DNA of 64,000 nt from JAHDBG01 sp963922315 (lineage in GTDB: Bacteria > Pseudomonadota > Gammaproteobacteria > Chromatiales > Chromatiaceae), in contig CAWUID010000002.1 of the NCBI GenBank assembly GCA_963922315.1, forward strand, positions 16,888-80,887. The letters run 5' to 3'. Position numbers and translations under genes: made by a program. Within the stretch, counting starts at the first letter, position 1, and each line of letters starts with the position of its first letter. Under the pieces are notes generated by a model, which ran no database searches, was not told where the DNA came from, and saw only the letters and a list, made by a program, of their open reading frames with translations. This document shows positions 21,721 through 30,594 of the stretch, in pieces.

Positions 21721-23732
21721 ACAATCTGCCGCAATACAGCCAACTCCAGCCGGAACATGTTGAAGATAACATCAATCAGTTGCTGACCAGAAACTTACAG
21801 CGCACCAACGAACTGATTGCCGGCCTGAAGACACCAACCTGGCACAACCTGATAGAGCCGCTGGCAATATGGGATGATGAACTGGAACGTGCCTGGTCTC
21901 CGGTTTCGCATTTGAACGCGGTTTGTAACAACCCGGCATTACGCACCGCGTATCACGCCTGTTTGCCGGCACTGTCTGACTATGCGACAGAGCTGGGCCA
22001 GCATGCCGGGTTACATCAGGCAGTACAACAACTCGCCGAGCAGGCAGATGCACTGAACGCCAGCCAGCGCAAGGTACTGGCAGACAAACTGCGTGATTTT
22101 CGTCTGTCCGGGGTCAGCCTACCGCCTGAGCCGCGCCAGCGCTACAAACAGATTGCACAGCGTTTGTCTGAGCTGACCAGTCAGTTTGCTGATCATGTTC
22201 TGGATGCGACTAACGCCTGGTACAAACCGATTGACCAGGTTGCTGCACTTACCGGACTGCCTGATTCAGCCATCGCACTGACGGCACAAACCGCGCAACA
22301 GCGTGGTCAGGATGGTTGGGGTCTGACACTGGATTATCCGTTATATCAGCCTGTGCTGGCTTATGCGCAGGATCGGGCCTTACGGCAGGAACTGTATACC
22401 GCATATCAAACCCGGGCATCTGATCAGGGGCCACATGATCCGGCATATGACAATACGCCAGTGATGGAACAGATTCTGGCATTGCGGCACGAACAAGCGA
22501 ATCTGCTCGGTTTTGCTCAATATGCAGATTATTCGCTGACGACCAAAATGGCAGAATCTGCTGATGCAGTGACAGATTTTCTGCACGAACTGGCGATGCG
22601 CTGCCGACCACAGGCAGAACGAGATCTGGCCGAGTTACGTCAGTTTGCTGCAGATACCGACGGTATCACCGATTTTTCTCCCTGGGATCAGGCATACTAC
22701 ACAGAAAAATTGCGGGAACAGCGTTATCAGCTCAGCGAAGAAGCGCTGAAGCCATATTTCCCGGTGGAACAGGTCATTACCGGGTTATTTGAAGTTGCAC
22801 AACGACTGTATGGGATACAAATTACGCCGGTAGATGGCGTAGATATCTGGCACCCGGAAGTACGCTTCTACGCTATACAGGACGCAGACCAGAACCTGTG
22901 TGGCCACTTCTATCTGGATCTGTACGCACGACCCAACAAACGCGGTGGCGCTTGGATGGATGGCTGCCAGTCACGTTTTGTCACACACGAACATCATCAG
23001 GATCCGGTGGCTTATCTGGTATGCAACTTCACCCCACCAGTCGCAGGACAGCCAACTTTATTAACACACATTGAAGTTGAGACCTTATTCCATGAGTTTG
23101 GTCACGGGTTACATCACCTGCTGACCCGCATAGATTATCCGGACATTGCCGGCATCAACGGCGTTGCCTGGGATGCTGTAGAGCTGCCTTCGCAATTCAT
23201 GGAAAACTTCTGCTGGCAACGAGAGGCGCTGGATTTATTCGCTCGTCATCATCTGACTGACGAACCCCTGCCAGACGCTTTGTTTGCGCGCATGTCTGCG
23301 GCGAAAAACTTCCAGTCAGCACTGGCGATGTTGCGTCAGATTGAGTTTGCTTTGTTTGATCTGGAATTGCATCGCAGCTACGATCCGGCACAAGGCGGAC
23401 GTATCGCCGAAACATTGCAGGCAGTACGCGATCAGGTTGCCGTCATCCAACCACCAGCCTGGCAGCGTTTTGCGCACGGCTTCAGTCACATTTTTGCTGG
23501 CGGCTATGCGGCTGGTTATTACAGCTACCTGTGGGCACAAGTCCTGTCCGCTGATGCATTTGATCTGTTTGAACAAAACGGCATCTTTGATGTAACCACC
23601 GGGCAAGCCTTTCTGCAACATATCCTGCAAGCAGGTGGCAGTAAAGACGTCGCAGAACTGTTTCGTGATTTTCGTGGTCGGGCACCACAAATAGATGCTT
23701 TGTTGCGCCATAACGGCATCGAACAAAAATAA
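21717..23732 (+). CDS. prlC: Oligopeptidase A (M3 zinc metallopeptidase)
   Basis: A 671-residue M3-family cytosolic oligopeptidase that degrades short peptides, including cleaved signal peptides. The zinc motif is HEFGH (about residues 459-463) in LFHEFGHGLHHLL, with the third ligand Glu about 25 residues on. The C-terminal GYAAGYYSYLWAQVLSADAF block, containing substrate-binding Tyr residues, is intact. Length is near the E. coli OpdA (680). Start GTG 21717 overlaps the trxA stop. Only 11 nt separates it from dnaN, so dnaN may be partly transcribed from the trxA-prlC promoter. Confidence 0.95.
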   Translation: MNNLPQYSQLQPEHVEDNINQLLTRNLQRTNELIAGLKTPTWHNLIEPLAIWDDELERAWSPVSHLNAVCNNPALRTAYHACLPALSDYATELGQHAGLHQAVQQLAEQADALNASQRKVLADKLRDFRLSGVSLPPEPRQRYKQIAQRLSELTSQFADHVLDATNAWYKPIDQVAALTGLPDSAIALTAQTAQQRGQDGWGLTLDYPLYQPVLAYAQDRALRQELYTAYQTRASDQGPHDPAYDNTPVMEQILALRHEQANLLGFAQYADYSLTTKMAESADAVTDFLHELAMRCRPQAERDLAELRQFAADTDGITDFSPWDQAYYTEKLREQRYQLSEEALKPYFPVEQVITGLFEVAQRLYGIQITPVDGVDIWHPEVRFYAIQDADQNLCGHFYLDLYARPNKRGGAWMDGCQSRFVTHEHHQDPVAYLVCNFTPPVAGQPTLLTHIEVETLFHEFGHGLHHLLTRIDYPDIAGINGVAWDAVELPSQFMENFCWQREALDLFARHHLTDEPLPDALFARMSAAKNFQSALAMLRQIEFALFDLELHRSYDPAQGGRIAETLQAVRDQVAVIQPPAWQRFAHGFSHIFAGGYAAGYYSYLWAQVLSADAFDLFEQNGIFDVTTGQAFLQHILQAGGSKDVAELFRDFRGRAPQIDALLRHNGIEQK

Positions 23733-23743
23733 CCGGAACTGAT

Positions 23744-24853
23744 ATGCATATTACTTTACCACGCGACACCTTATTACAGCCTTTATTGCGTGCCAGCGCG
23801 ATAGTCGCGAAACAACAAACCCTGCCGATTCTGAGCAATCTGTTATTCCAGCTCACCCCAGGTAAACTGACAGTAACAGCAACTGATCTGGAAATTGAAC
23901 TGGTCACAGAAGTTGCGGCAGAACACGAACAAACGCTGGCGTATGCAATACCTGCCCGTAAGCTGACAGACATCTGTAAAGCGCTATCATCTGACGCAGA
24001 AATCAGCCTGGCTTTCAAGGACAACAAGGTGACGTTACGTGCCGGACATGGGCGTTATGTACTGAGTACACTGCCTGCGGGAGATTATCCGACCATCACG
24101 ACAGACGCAGCGACTGAACAGTTTCACGTGGAACAAGCAAATCTCAGGCACCTGTTAGACAAAACCGCTTTTGCGATGGCACAACAGGATGTTCGTTACT
24201 ATCTGAATGGTTTATTGCTCGCATTCCAACCCGATCAGATTCGGACGGTAGCAACTGATGGGCACCGGCTGGCGATGGCGGAAACAGCGTTGGAACATAA
24301 CATTCAGGATGATACGCAACTGATCATCCCGCGCAAGGCCATTGCTGAGCTCAGCCGGTTGCTCAGCAGAGATGAAGATGCCTCGGCGCAAATCGCATTC
24401 AGTCATCACTATCTGCGGATCGACCTTGGCGGCACCGTGTTTACCACCAAGCTGATAGAAGGTCAGTTTCCGGACTATGAGTCAATTCTGCCATCTGAAC
24501 AGGACGCTGATCTGCTCAGAGCAGATCGGGAACAACTCAGACAGGTGCTGGCACGCACAGCCGTATTATCAGCAACCGAAAAATTTTGCAGCACACATTT
24601 TCACCTGAAAAAAGACCAACTGGGCTTGCAGGTCAACAATACCGAAAATGACGAAGCTGAAGAACGATTGGACGTAGAATACGACGGCAAATTGCTGGAT
24701 ATGGGATTCAATGCTGCCTACGTGCAGGACGTATTGAATGTCATAGAAACACAATACATTGAGATGTTAATTACCGGGCCAGACTCCAGTGTCCTGATTC
24801 GTCCGGCAGATACAGAAACTTACCGTTACATCGTGATGCCCATGCGTCTCTGA
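23744..24853 (+). CDS. dnaN: DNA polymerase III beta subunit (sliding clamp)
   Basis: A 369-residue clamp that encircles DNA and tethers polymerase III. Three similar clamp domains are visible. Family segments include LPILSNLLFQLTPGKL, ATDLEIELV, YALPAR-like YAIPARKLTDI, DVRYYLNGLLLAF with TDGHRLAM, and the C-terminal YRYIVMPMRL. The last residues (PMRL) match the E. coli end exactly. It is followed by a palindromic element then recF and gyrB, so the dnaN-recF-gyrB block is intact but far from dnaA (21 kb). Confidence 0.98.
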   Translation: MHITLPRDTLLQPLLRASAIVAKQQTLPILSNLLFQLTPGKLTVTATDLEIELVTEVAAEHEQTLAYAIPARKLTDICKALSSDAEISLAFKDNKVTLRAGHGRYVLSTLPAGDYPTITTDAATEQFHVEQANLRHLLDKTAFAMAQQDVRYYLNGLLLAFQPDQIRTVATDGHRLAMAETALEHNIQDDTQLIIPRKAIAELSRLLSRDEDASAQIAFSHHYLRIDLGGTVFTTKLIEGQFPDYESILPSEQDADLLRADREQLRQVLARTAVLSATEKFCSTHFHLKKDQLGLQVNNTENDEAEERLDVEYDGKLLDMGFNAAYVQDVLNVIETQYIEMLITGPDSSVLIRPADTETYRYIVMPMRL

Positions 24854-24868
24854 TACCAGCATGAATGG

Positions 24869-25034
24869 CTAGGGGTTGTTCTCAATTAACTGAGTGGAAA
24901 TGATTTCGAGCCATTTTTTGTGCTGACAAGGCGCAATGAGGAGTAATAGTGGTTCTATTGGGACGAGTTGCAACACAGTCAGCGCAGAAAAGGGCCGGAA
25001 TCAAACCATGAAGCTGATTGAGAATACCTCCTAG
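24869..25034. repeat. Palindromic MITE-like element (family 2), copy 1, between dnaN and recF
   Basis: A 166-bp gene-free element. It begins CTAGGGGTTGTTCTCAATTA and ends TGATTGAGAATACCTCCTAG, so the ends are imperfect inverted repeats flanked by CTAG on both sides (possible 4-bp target duplication). Inside, TTTTTTGTGCTGAC faces GTCAGCGCAGAAAA and the arms continue inward, so the whole unit can form one long hairpin. It is about 85-90% identical by eye to 43250-43413. It lies in the dnaN-recF-gyrB transcript. Confidence 0.85.
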
Positions 25035-25046
25035 TGTCAGGCTGCC

Positions 25047-26120
25047 ATGTTTCTACAGCTACAGATCACGGATATCAGATCCATCGCATCTGCGACGATG
25101 CGACCACAGCCTGGACTGAACCTGATTACAGGTGCCAATGGTTCAGGTAAAACCAGCGTACTAGAAGCACTCTACATTGTGACGCATGGGCGTAGTTTTC
25201 GTTATCGCGACCCGACCCCACTGATTCGTGCCGGAGCCGAAACCTATCGGGTTGTTGCGCAATTCAAGTCACACCTCGGTACCATGCATACGCTAGGCAT
25301 AGAGCGCGCCAGAAATGATATGCAGGCGCGGCTTGACAGCAAACCACTCAGCCGACGTTCCGACATCCTCAACCTGTTACCCGTATTATGTCTGGATTCG
25401 GATGTGCAAACCCTGATCACTGGTGGGCCGGAATTACGCCGCCATTTTCTGGATGCCGGATTGTTCTACATGGAACCACACTATCTGGCCTGCCTCCAGC
25501 ACTACCATCGGGCATTGGAACAACGCAATGCGGCATTAAAACAAGCTTCTGCTGATCTGATTGAGTGGGAAGTTATCTTACACACACAGGCAGAACGTTT
25601 AGATCAATGGCGGGCGCATTATCTTGATCAATTGTCGCCTCTGGTGCAGGGCTATCAGCAAGAGTGGCAATCAGACACCGAATTAACACTGCATTATCAG
25701 CGTGGTTGGGCGCCAGACCTCAGCTTACGCGACGCGCTGGCGAAGGCGCGAGACACAGATCGCAAAATGAAATATACCAGTGTCGGGCCGCATCGAGCGG
25801 ATATCGCGATCCGTAGCCAGCAAGTGAAAGGTGCAAAACGCCTGTCGCGCGGACAGTTAAAAATGGCTGCTGCCGCACTCTATTTCGCTCAGGCCAGACT
25901 CTTCCAGATACAACAGCGCAAAGACAGTCTCTTATTATTTGATGACCTGGCAGCAGAATTGGATCAACAAAATAAGGCATACTTGCTAAAAGCGGTTCCC
26001 GACTTGTTTCCACAATCTTTTATTACTGCATTAGATACATCCGATATTTCGTCCTGTTACCCTGATGTAACAGATGTGTTCCACATGGAACAAGGCCAAT
26101 TGACGACCCAGAAGGCATAA
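25047..26120 (+). CDS. recF: DNA replication and repair protein RecF
   Basis: A 357-residue SMC-like ATPase that loads RecA at single-strand gaps with RecO and RecR. Walker A GANGSGKTSVLEAL is at about residues 30-43. FRYRDPTPLI and KYTSVGPHRAD are family blocks. The signature LSRGQLKMAAAAL and Walker B LLLFDDLAAELD follow, with the D-loop. Length matches the family. Copy 1 of the palindromic element lies between dnaN and this gene; gyrB starts 4 nt after its stop. Confidence 0.97.
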   Translation: MFLQLQITDIRSIASATMRPQPGLNLITGANGSGKTSVLEALYIVTHGRSFRYRDPTPLIRAGAETYRVVAQFKSHLGTMHTLGIERARNDMQARLDSKPLSRRSDILNLLPVLCLDSDVQTLITGGPELRRHFLDAGLFYMEPHYLACLQHYHRALEQRNAALKQASADLIEWEVILHTQAERLDQWRAHYLDQLSPLVQGYQQEWQSDTELTLHYQRGWAPDLSLRDALAKARDTDRKMKYTSVGPHRADIAIRSQQVKGAKRLSRGQLKMAAAALYFAQARLFQIQQRKDSLLLFDDLAAELDQQNKAYLLKAVPDLFPQSFITALDTSDISSCYPDVTDVFHMEQGQLTTQKA

Positions 26121-26124
26121 ATCT

Positions 26125-28521
26125 GTGAGTTACGATACAACCTCAATCAAAGTTCTGAAGGGATTAGATGCGGTACGCAAGCGTCCTGGCATGTATATCG
26201 GTGATACAGATGACGGCACCGGATTACACCATATGGTGTTTGAGGTCGTGGATAATGCGATTGACGAAGCACTGGCCGGCCATTGTCAGATTATTCAGGT
26301 GACGATACACCAGAATGGTGCAGTGAGCGTATCAGATGACGGACGCGGCATACCGGTCGGTATGCACGAAGAAGGTAAATCTGCGGCAGAAGTGATTATG
26401 ACCGTGCTGCATGCCGGTGGTAAATTTGATGATAATTCATACAAAGTCTCCGGCGGACTGCATGGTGTCGGGGTGTCTGTCGTCAATGCCCTATCAGAAG
26501 AATTGCATCTGGTGGTAGAACGTGAGGGGTACCGGCATGAACAAACTTATCAACTGGGTGAACCGTCGGCACCCTTAGCGCAAGTCGCACCCTCAGACAA
26601 AACTGGCACCATAATCACCTTCAAGCCAAGTACCGAGATCTTTTCTGATATTGAATTCAAATATACAATTCTGGCAAAACGATTACGTGAGCTGGCCTTT
26701 TTAAATTCCGGTGTGCAGATTGTATTAACCGATGAACGCACGGATGAAACTGCCACCTTTTCCTATGCTGGTGGCATTCAGGCATTTGTCGGACATCTGA
26801 ATCAGAACAAGACGGTACTGCATCGCAAAATTTTTTATTTCACCCAAACAACAGAGCAGGAACAGGTTGGTATAGAAATTGCTTTGCAATGGAACGACAG
26901 CTACCAGGAAAATGTATATTGTTTTACCAACAACATTCCGCAAAAAGATGGAGGCACCCACTTGGCTGGGTTTCGTGCCGGGCTGACCCGTACACTGAAC
27001 ACCTACATCGACAAAGAACACGGCAACAAAAAACAAAAAATCACCACCAGTGGTGACGACGCCCGTGAAGGTTTAACAGCAGTCGTTTCGGTGAAGGTGC
27101 CAGATCCGAAGTTTTCCTCCCAGACGAAAGACAAGCTGGTTTCATCAGAAATCAAACCGCTGGTTGAATCCGCGCTTAGCGAAAAGCTACAGGACTACCT
27201 GCTGGAAAATCCGGCAGAAGGCAAATTGATTGCCGCGAAAATTATCGAATCCGCGCGCGCTCGTGAAGCTGCGCGCAAAGCGCGTGAAATGACGCGGCGC
27301 AAAAGTGTACTGGATGTCGCCGGATTGCCTGGCAAACTTGCTGACTGTCAGGAAAAAGACCCTGCCCTGTCAGAACTGTACTTGGTGGAAGGTGATTCAG
27401 CCGGAGGTTCTGCCAAACAAGGTAGAGACCGCCGCTCACAAGCGATTCTGCCGTTGAAGGGTAAGATTCTGAATATCGAAAAAGCGCGCTTTGACAAAAT
27501 GCTGTCTTCGGCCGAAGTCGGCACGCTGATCACAGCGCTGGGCTGTGGCATCGGCCGCGATGAATTTACCCTCGACAAATTGCGTTATCACCGCATCATC
27601 ATCATGACCGACGCCGATGTGGACGGTGCGCATATTCGCACTTTGTTGCTGACCTTTTTTTACCGGCAGATGCCAGCCCTGATAGAACAGGGGCATATCT
27701 ATATTGCGCAACCGCCGTTATACAAAATCAAAAAAGGTAAACAGGAAACCTACCTGAAAGATGACCAGGCACTGAATGACTATCTGCTCAATCATGCCCT
27801 GGAACAAGCACACCTGCATGTGAATGCCGAAGCACCTGCCTTATCTGAAGTCGCGTTTGAAGAACTGGCACAACAATTTGTTGCCGTGCAAACCATACAA
27901 CAACGACTGGGGCGACGGTATCATCCAGCCTTTATGCAGAACCTGCCTGCACTACCCCCGGTAACCTCTGAATTGTTACAGTCACCACCAGAATTGGATA
28001 CCTGGCTGACCAGACTGGAACAACAACTGCAAGAATCAGAAGGGACGGTTGCCAATCGTTATCAAGTGCAGCGGGAAGACAGTGATGCGATACAACTGAC
28101 TTGCTGGACGCATGGTATTCCCAGCAGCACCTTGATCCCATTACGTTTTTTTCATACCACAGAGTACCAGCAGATTGTTAATCTGGGTGCAGAAACAAAC
28201 GACTTGTTCAGTGATACTGCCTATGTGCAGCGAGGCGAGAAACAACAACCGGTCGGTAGTTTTGCAGAGGCCTTTCACTGGTTGATGGCTGAAGCGCAGA
28301 AGGGACACCATATCCAGCGTTACAAAGGCCTCGGTGAAATGAATCCGGAACAGTTGTGGGAAACTACTATGGATCCACTGAACCGGCGTTTATTGCAGGT
28401 GAATATCGAAGATGCGATGCAATCAGACCAGATCTTCACTACCCTAATGGGAGATGTGGTTGAGCCGCGTCGCGAATTTATTGAACGGCATGCGCTGACG
28501 GTTGAAAACCTGGATATCTGA
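26125..28521 (+). CDS. gyrB: DNA gyrase subunit B
   Basis: A 798-residue type IIA topoisomerase subunit; with GyrA it introduces negative supercoils using ATP. The GHKL ATPase domain has VRKRPGMYIGDTDDGTGLHH, EVVDNAIDEALAGH and DDGRGIPVG, with GGLHGVGVSVVNALS. The Toprim domain has YLVEGDSAGGSAKQGRDR and the DxDxD acidic set in MTDADVDGAHI. The C-terminus has QRYKGLGEMNPEQLWETTMD. The length of about 800 reflects the extra ~170-residue insert found in gammaproteobacterial GyrB. GTG start at 26125. The paralogous ParE is at 31745. Confidence 0.98.
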   Translation: MSYDTTSIKVLKGLDAVRKRPGMYIGDTDDGTGLHHMVFEVVDNAIDEALAGHCQIIQVTIHQNGAVSVSDDGRGIPVGMHEEGKSAAEVIMTVLHAGGKFDDNSYKVSGGLHGVGVSVVNALSEELHLVVEREGYRHEQTYQLGEPSAPLAQVAPSDKTGTIITFKPSTEIFSDIEFKYTILAKRLRELAFLNSGVQIVLTDERTDETATFSYAGGIQAFVGHLNQNKTVLHRKIFYFTQTTEQEQVGIEIALQWNDSYQENVYCFTNNIPQKDGGTHLAGFRAGLTRTLNTYIDKEHGNKKQKITTSGDDAREGLTAVVSVKVPDPKFSSQTKDKLVSSEIKPLVESALSEKLQDYLLENPAEGKLIAAKIIESARAREAARKAREMTRRKSVLDVAGLPGKLADCQEKDPALSELYLVEGDSAGGSAKQGRDRRSQAILPLKGKILNIEKARFDKMLSSAEVGTLITALGCGIGRDEFTLDKLRYHRIIIMTDADVDGAHIRTLLLTFFYRQMPALIEQGHIYIAQPPLYKIKKGKQETYLKDDQALNDYLLNHALEQAHLHVNAEAPALSEVAFEELAQQFVAVQTIQQRLGRRYHPAFMQNLPALPPVTSELLQSPPELDTWLTRLEQQLQESEGTVANRYQVQREDSDAIQLTCWTHGIPSSTLIPLRFFHTTEYQQIVNLGAETNDLFSDTAYVQRGEKQQPVGSFAEAFHWLMAEAQKGHHIQRYKGLGEMNPEQLWETTMDPLNRRLLQVNIEDAMQSDQIFTTLMGDVVEPRREFIERHALTVENLDI

Positions 28522-28650
28522 AATATCCGGACGAATTACTGATTGACGCTGTGACCTGGTCTCCGTAAAATTCAGCCTCTTTTGTGAAGCCGCAGCGAAC
28601 TGTCGTTGCGCCATGAAATATATAGATTTATCAAGTATTTAAACTGAGAG

Positions 28651-28770
28651 CCCCCGCAACTTGTTGCGGGGGACAAAACAATGAGGGTTTCCAAAAGGGG
28701 GAAAAGCGTAGCTCTCACCCCTTTGGTCGTGTGCAAGGTTTCATGCCTCGCACACGATTTAAATTTGATT
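28651..28770 (-). repeat. Three-hairpin dispersed repeat, copy C (inverted)
   Basis: Read on the minus strand this is a diverged copy of the 3101 and 5090 elements. Hairpin 1 is CGTGTGCGAGG-CATGAAA-CCTTGCACACG; hairpin 3 is CCCCCGCAAC-AAG-TTGCGGGGG, changed on both sides of the stem relative to copies A and B. It separates gyrB from rplM. A run of codons within it (ATG at 28681) is in frame with rplM but is repeat sequence, not protein. Confidence 0.82.
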
Positions 28771-28797
28771 CGAACTGCTGCTGATGAGAAAACTCTG

Positions 28798-29229
28798 ATG
28801 ACTGCTACCTATAGCGCAAAACAGAAAGACATTATCCATGACTGGTACCTGGTGGATGCTGAAGGCAAAACACTGGGGCGTCTGGCTTCAGAAATCGCCC
28901 GCCGTCTTCGAGGCAAACATAAGCCGATGTTCACCCCGAATATGGACGCAGGGGATTACATTGTCGTGGTGAACGCCGCTCAGATTGCCGTTACCGGCAA
29001 CAAGCTGAAAGACAAAATGTATCACCACCACACAGGTTATGTGGGTCATCTGAAATCTATCAGCCTGGAAAAACAATTACAGAAGGCGCCAGAGCGTGTG
29101 CTCCAGGCCGCTGTAAAAGGCATGTTGCCGAAAAACCCACTGGGCCGAGCGATGTTTAAGAAATTGCGTGTCTTTGCAGGTGCTGAGCACACTCACCAAG
29201 CCCAACAGCCACAGCCACTGGCGCTGTAA
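28798..29229 (+). CDS. rplM: 50S ribosomal protein L13 (uL13)
   Basis: A 143-residue early-assembly 23S rRNA-binding protein. Family segments are WYLVDAEGKTLGRLASEIA, RGKHKPMFTPNMDAGDYIVV, and AVKGMLPKNPLGRAMFKKL. Start ATG 28798 gives MTATYSAKQKDIIHDWYLVD, close to the usual N-terminus, and a length matching the family (142). A longer in-frame start at 28681 would add 39 residues encoded by the three-hairpin repeat and is rejected. The C-terminus AQQPQPLAL is the usual end. rpsI follows in 12 nt. Confidence 0.98.
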   Translation: MTATYSAKQKDIIHDWYLVDAEGKTLGRLASEIARRLRGKHKPMFTPNMDAGDYIVVVNAAQIAVTGNKLKDKMYHHHTGYVGHLKSISLEKQLQKAPERVLQAAVKGMLPKNPLGRAMFKKLRVFAGAEHTHQAQQPQPLAL

Positions 29230-29241
29230 ACAGAGAATATT

Positions 29242-29634
29242 ATGAGTAATACGATACTGGCTGCAACAGGCCGCCGTAAAACCTCCGTCGCCCGGGTATT
29301 TGTGCGCCCCGGCAATGGCAGCATCACCGTCAACCGGCGTCCTCTGGATCGCTTTTTCGGACGCGAAACAGCACGCATGGTCGTGCGTCAGCCACTGATG
29401 CTGACTGAAACTCAGGACAAAATAGATGTCGTGGTCAACGTCACCGGCGGTGGTGGTAGTGGTCAGGCTGGTGCAATTCGTCATGGTTTAGCCCGCGCAC
29501 TGCTGAAATATAACGAAGAACTGCGTGCGCCACTGCGTGAAGCTGGTTTTCTGACCCGCGACTCACGGATGGTGGAACGCAAAAAGATTGGTCTGCATAA
29601 AGCACGTAAGCGTCCGCAATACTCAAAACGTTGA
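29242..29634 (+). CDS. rpsI: 30S ribosomal protein S9 (uS9)
   Basis: A 130-residue ribosomal protein whose C-terminal tail reaches the P site. It starts ATGRRKTSVARVFVRPGNG and contains VTGGGGSGQAGAIRHGLARA, ending in the conserved basic KARKRPQYSKR. Length equals the E. coli protein. It forms the standard rplM-rpsI operon. Confidence 0.99.
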   Translation: MSNTILAATGRRKTSVARVFVRPGNGSITVNRRPLDRFFGRETARMVVRQPLMLTETQDKIDVVVNVTGGGGSGQAGAIRHGLARALLKYNEELRAPLREAGFLTRDSRMVERKKIGLHKARKRPQYSKR

Positions 29635-29664
29635 TTTTGCCTCGGCCGGAAAAGGATAGTTGAG

Positions 29665-30588
29665 ATGCAGGTGATTTTTTTATCGCAAAGACATCAGAGT
29701 ATCCATCTGCGTCTGCCGCATATCCTGTTCTGGCTGACCTCCGGCCTCGGTTTATGTGCTGCTGCCCTTGTGACATTCGGTTACATGCTCGGCACAAATA
29801 ATGCTCAGCAGCAAAGTGCAGATCGTGCGCTGGTGGAGCTGCGTACCATGCTACAGCAGGCACAGGACACAGTCGCACAAGTGCGAACGGATCAGGATAG
29901 CCACCTGAATGCCCTTGGTCTGCGGGTTGCTGCGCTACAGGCGCGCATGATGCGGGTGGATGCGCTGGGCGAACGTATGGTTCGTATCGGCGGATTAAAT
30001 CAGGCAGAATTTGATTTTTCCGCCCCACCGGCGATGGGTGGTAACCCAGCCGGCATGGGAGAAACACAAAATACCGGGGATATCAGCGGCGATCTGGATC
30101 AAGTCAGCGCCCTGCTGATTGATCGTGAACATAAGCTGGAAGCACTGGAATCCTACTGGCAAAATCGCGACTTGCTGCAAGCAGCTTTTCCTTCCGGGCG
30201 TCCGATACAACAAGGATGGGTTTCATCACGCTTCGGCTCACGCATTGATCCTATCAACGGCCGCAGAAGCCATCACAAAGGCATAGATTTTGCTGCTCAG
30301 AGCGGCACACCCATTCATGCTGTCGCGGCAGGCGTGGTAAAACGCGCCAGAATGGTGAGCGGATTTGGCAATGTCGTCGAAATCAACCATGCTGATGGTT
30401 ACAGTACCTTGTACGCCCACAACAAAAAGAATCTAGTGCGACAAGGCGATATCGTGCAAAAAGACCAGGTCATTGCGCTGTTAGGCAATACAGGCCGTTC
30501 CACTGGGCCACATGTCCATTTTGAAGTCCGCAAAAATGGTAAAGCGGTAGATCCGCAACATTATATTCAGGCAGCAGTAACTCACTGA
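29665..30588 (+). CDS. M23-family murein endopeptidase, membrane anchored
   Basis: A 307-residue protein. Residues 1-20 are cytoplasmic, 21-43 one transmembrane helix (ILFWLTSGLGLCAAALVTFG), 50-100 a coiled coil rich in Gln and Leu (ALVELRTMLQQAQDTVAQV). The C-terminal M23 domain has SHHKGIDFAAQSGTPIHAVAAG, with HxxxD zinc ligands, and GPHVHFEVRKNGKAVDP, with the HxH pair. It should cut peptidoglycan cross-links in the periplasm and has all four metal ligands, so it is likely active rather than EnvC/NlpD-like. Convergent with ispA. Confidence 0.92.
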   Translation: MQVIFLSQRHQSIHLRLPHILFWLTSGLGLCAAALVTFGYMLGTNNAQQQSADRALVELRTMLQQAQDTVAQVRTDQDSHLNALGLRVAALQARMMRVDALGERMVRIGGLNQAEFDFSAPPAMGGNPAGMGETQNTGDISGDLDQVSALLIDREHKLEALESYWQNRDLLQAAFPSGRPIQQGWVSSRFGSRIDPINGRRSHHKGIDFAAQSGTPIHAVAAGVVKRARMVSGFGNVVEINHADGYSTLYAHNKKNLVRQGDIVQKDQVIALLGNTGRSTGPHVHFEVRKNGKAVDPQHYIQAAVTH

Positions 30589-30594
30589 TTCAAA

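Noticed and set aside
28681..28797. Extended N-terminus of L13
   Set aside because: The bases belong to three-hairpin repeat copy C, and the family N-terminus begins at 28798.
29441..30067. 208-codon open frame antisense to rpsI and the M23 peptidase gene
   Set aside because: Both sense genes have strong family motifs over the same bases; the antisense translation shows none.
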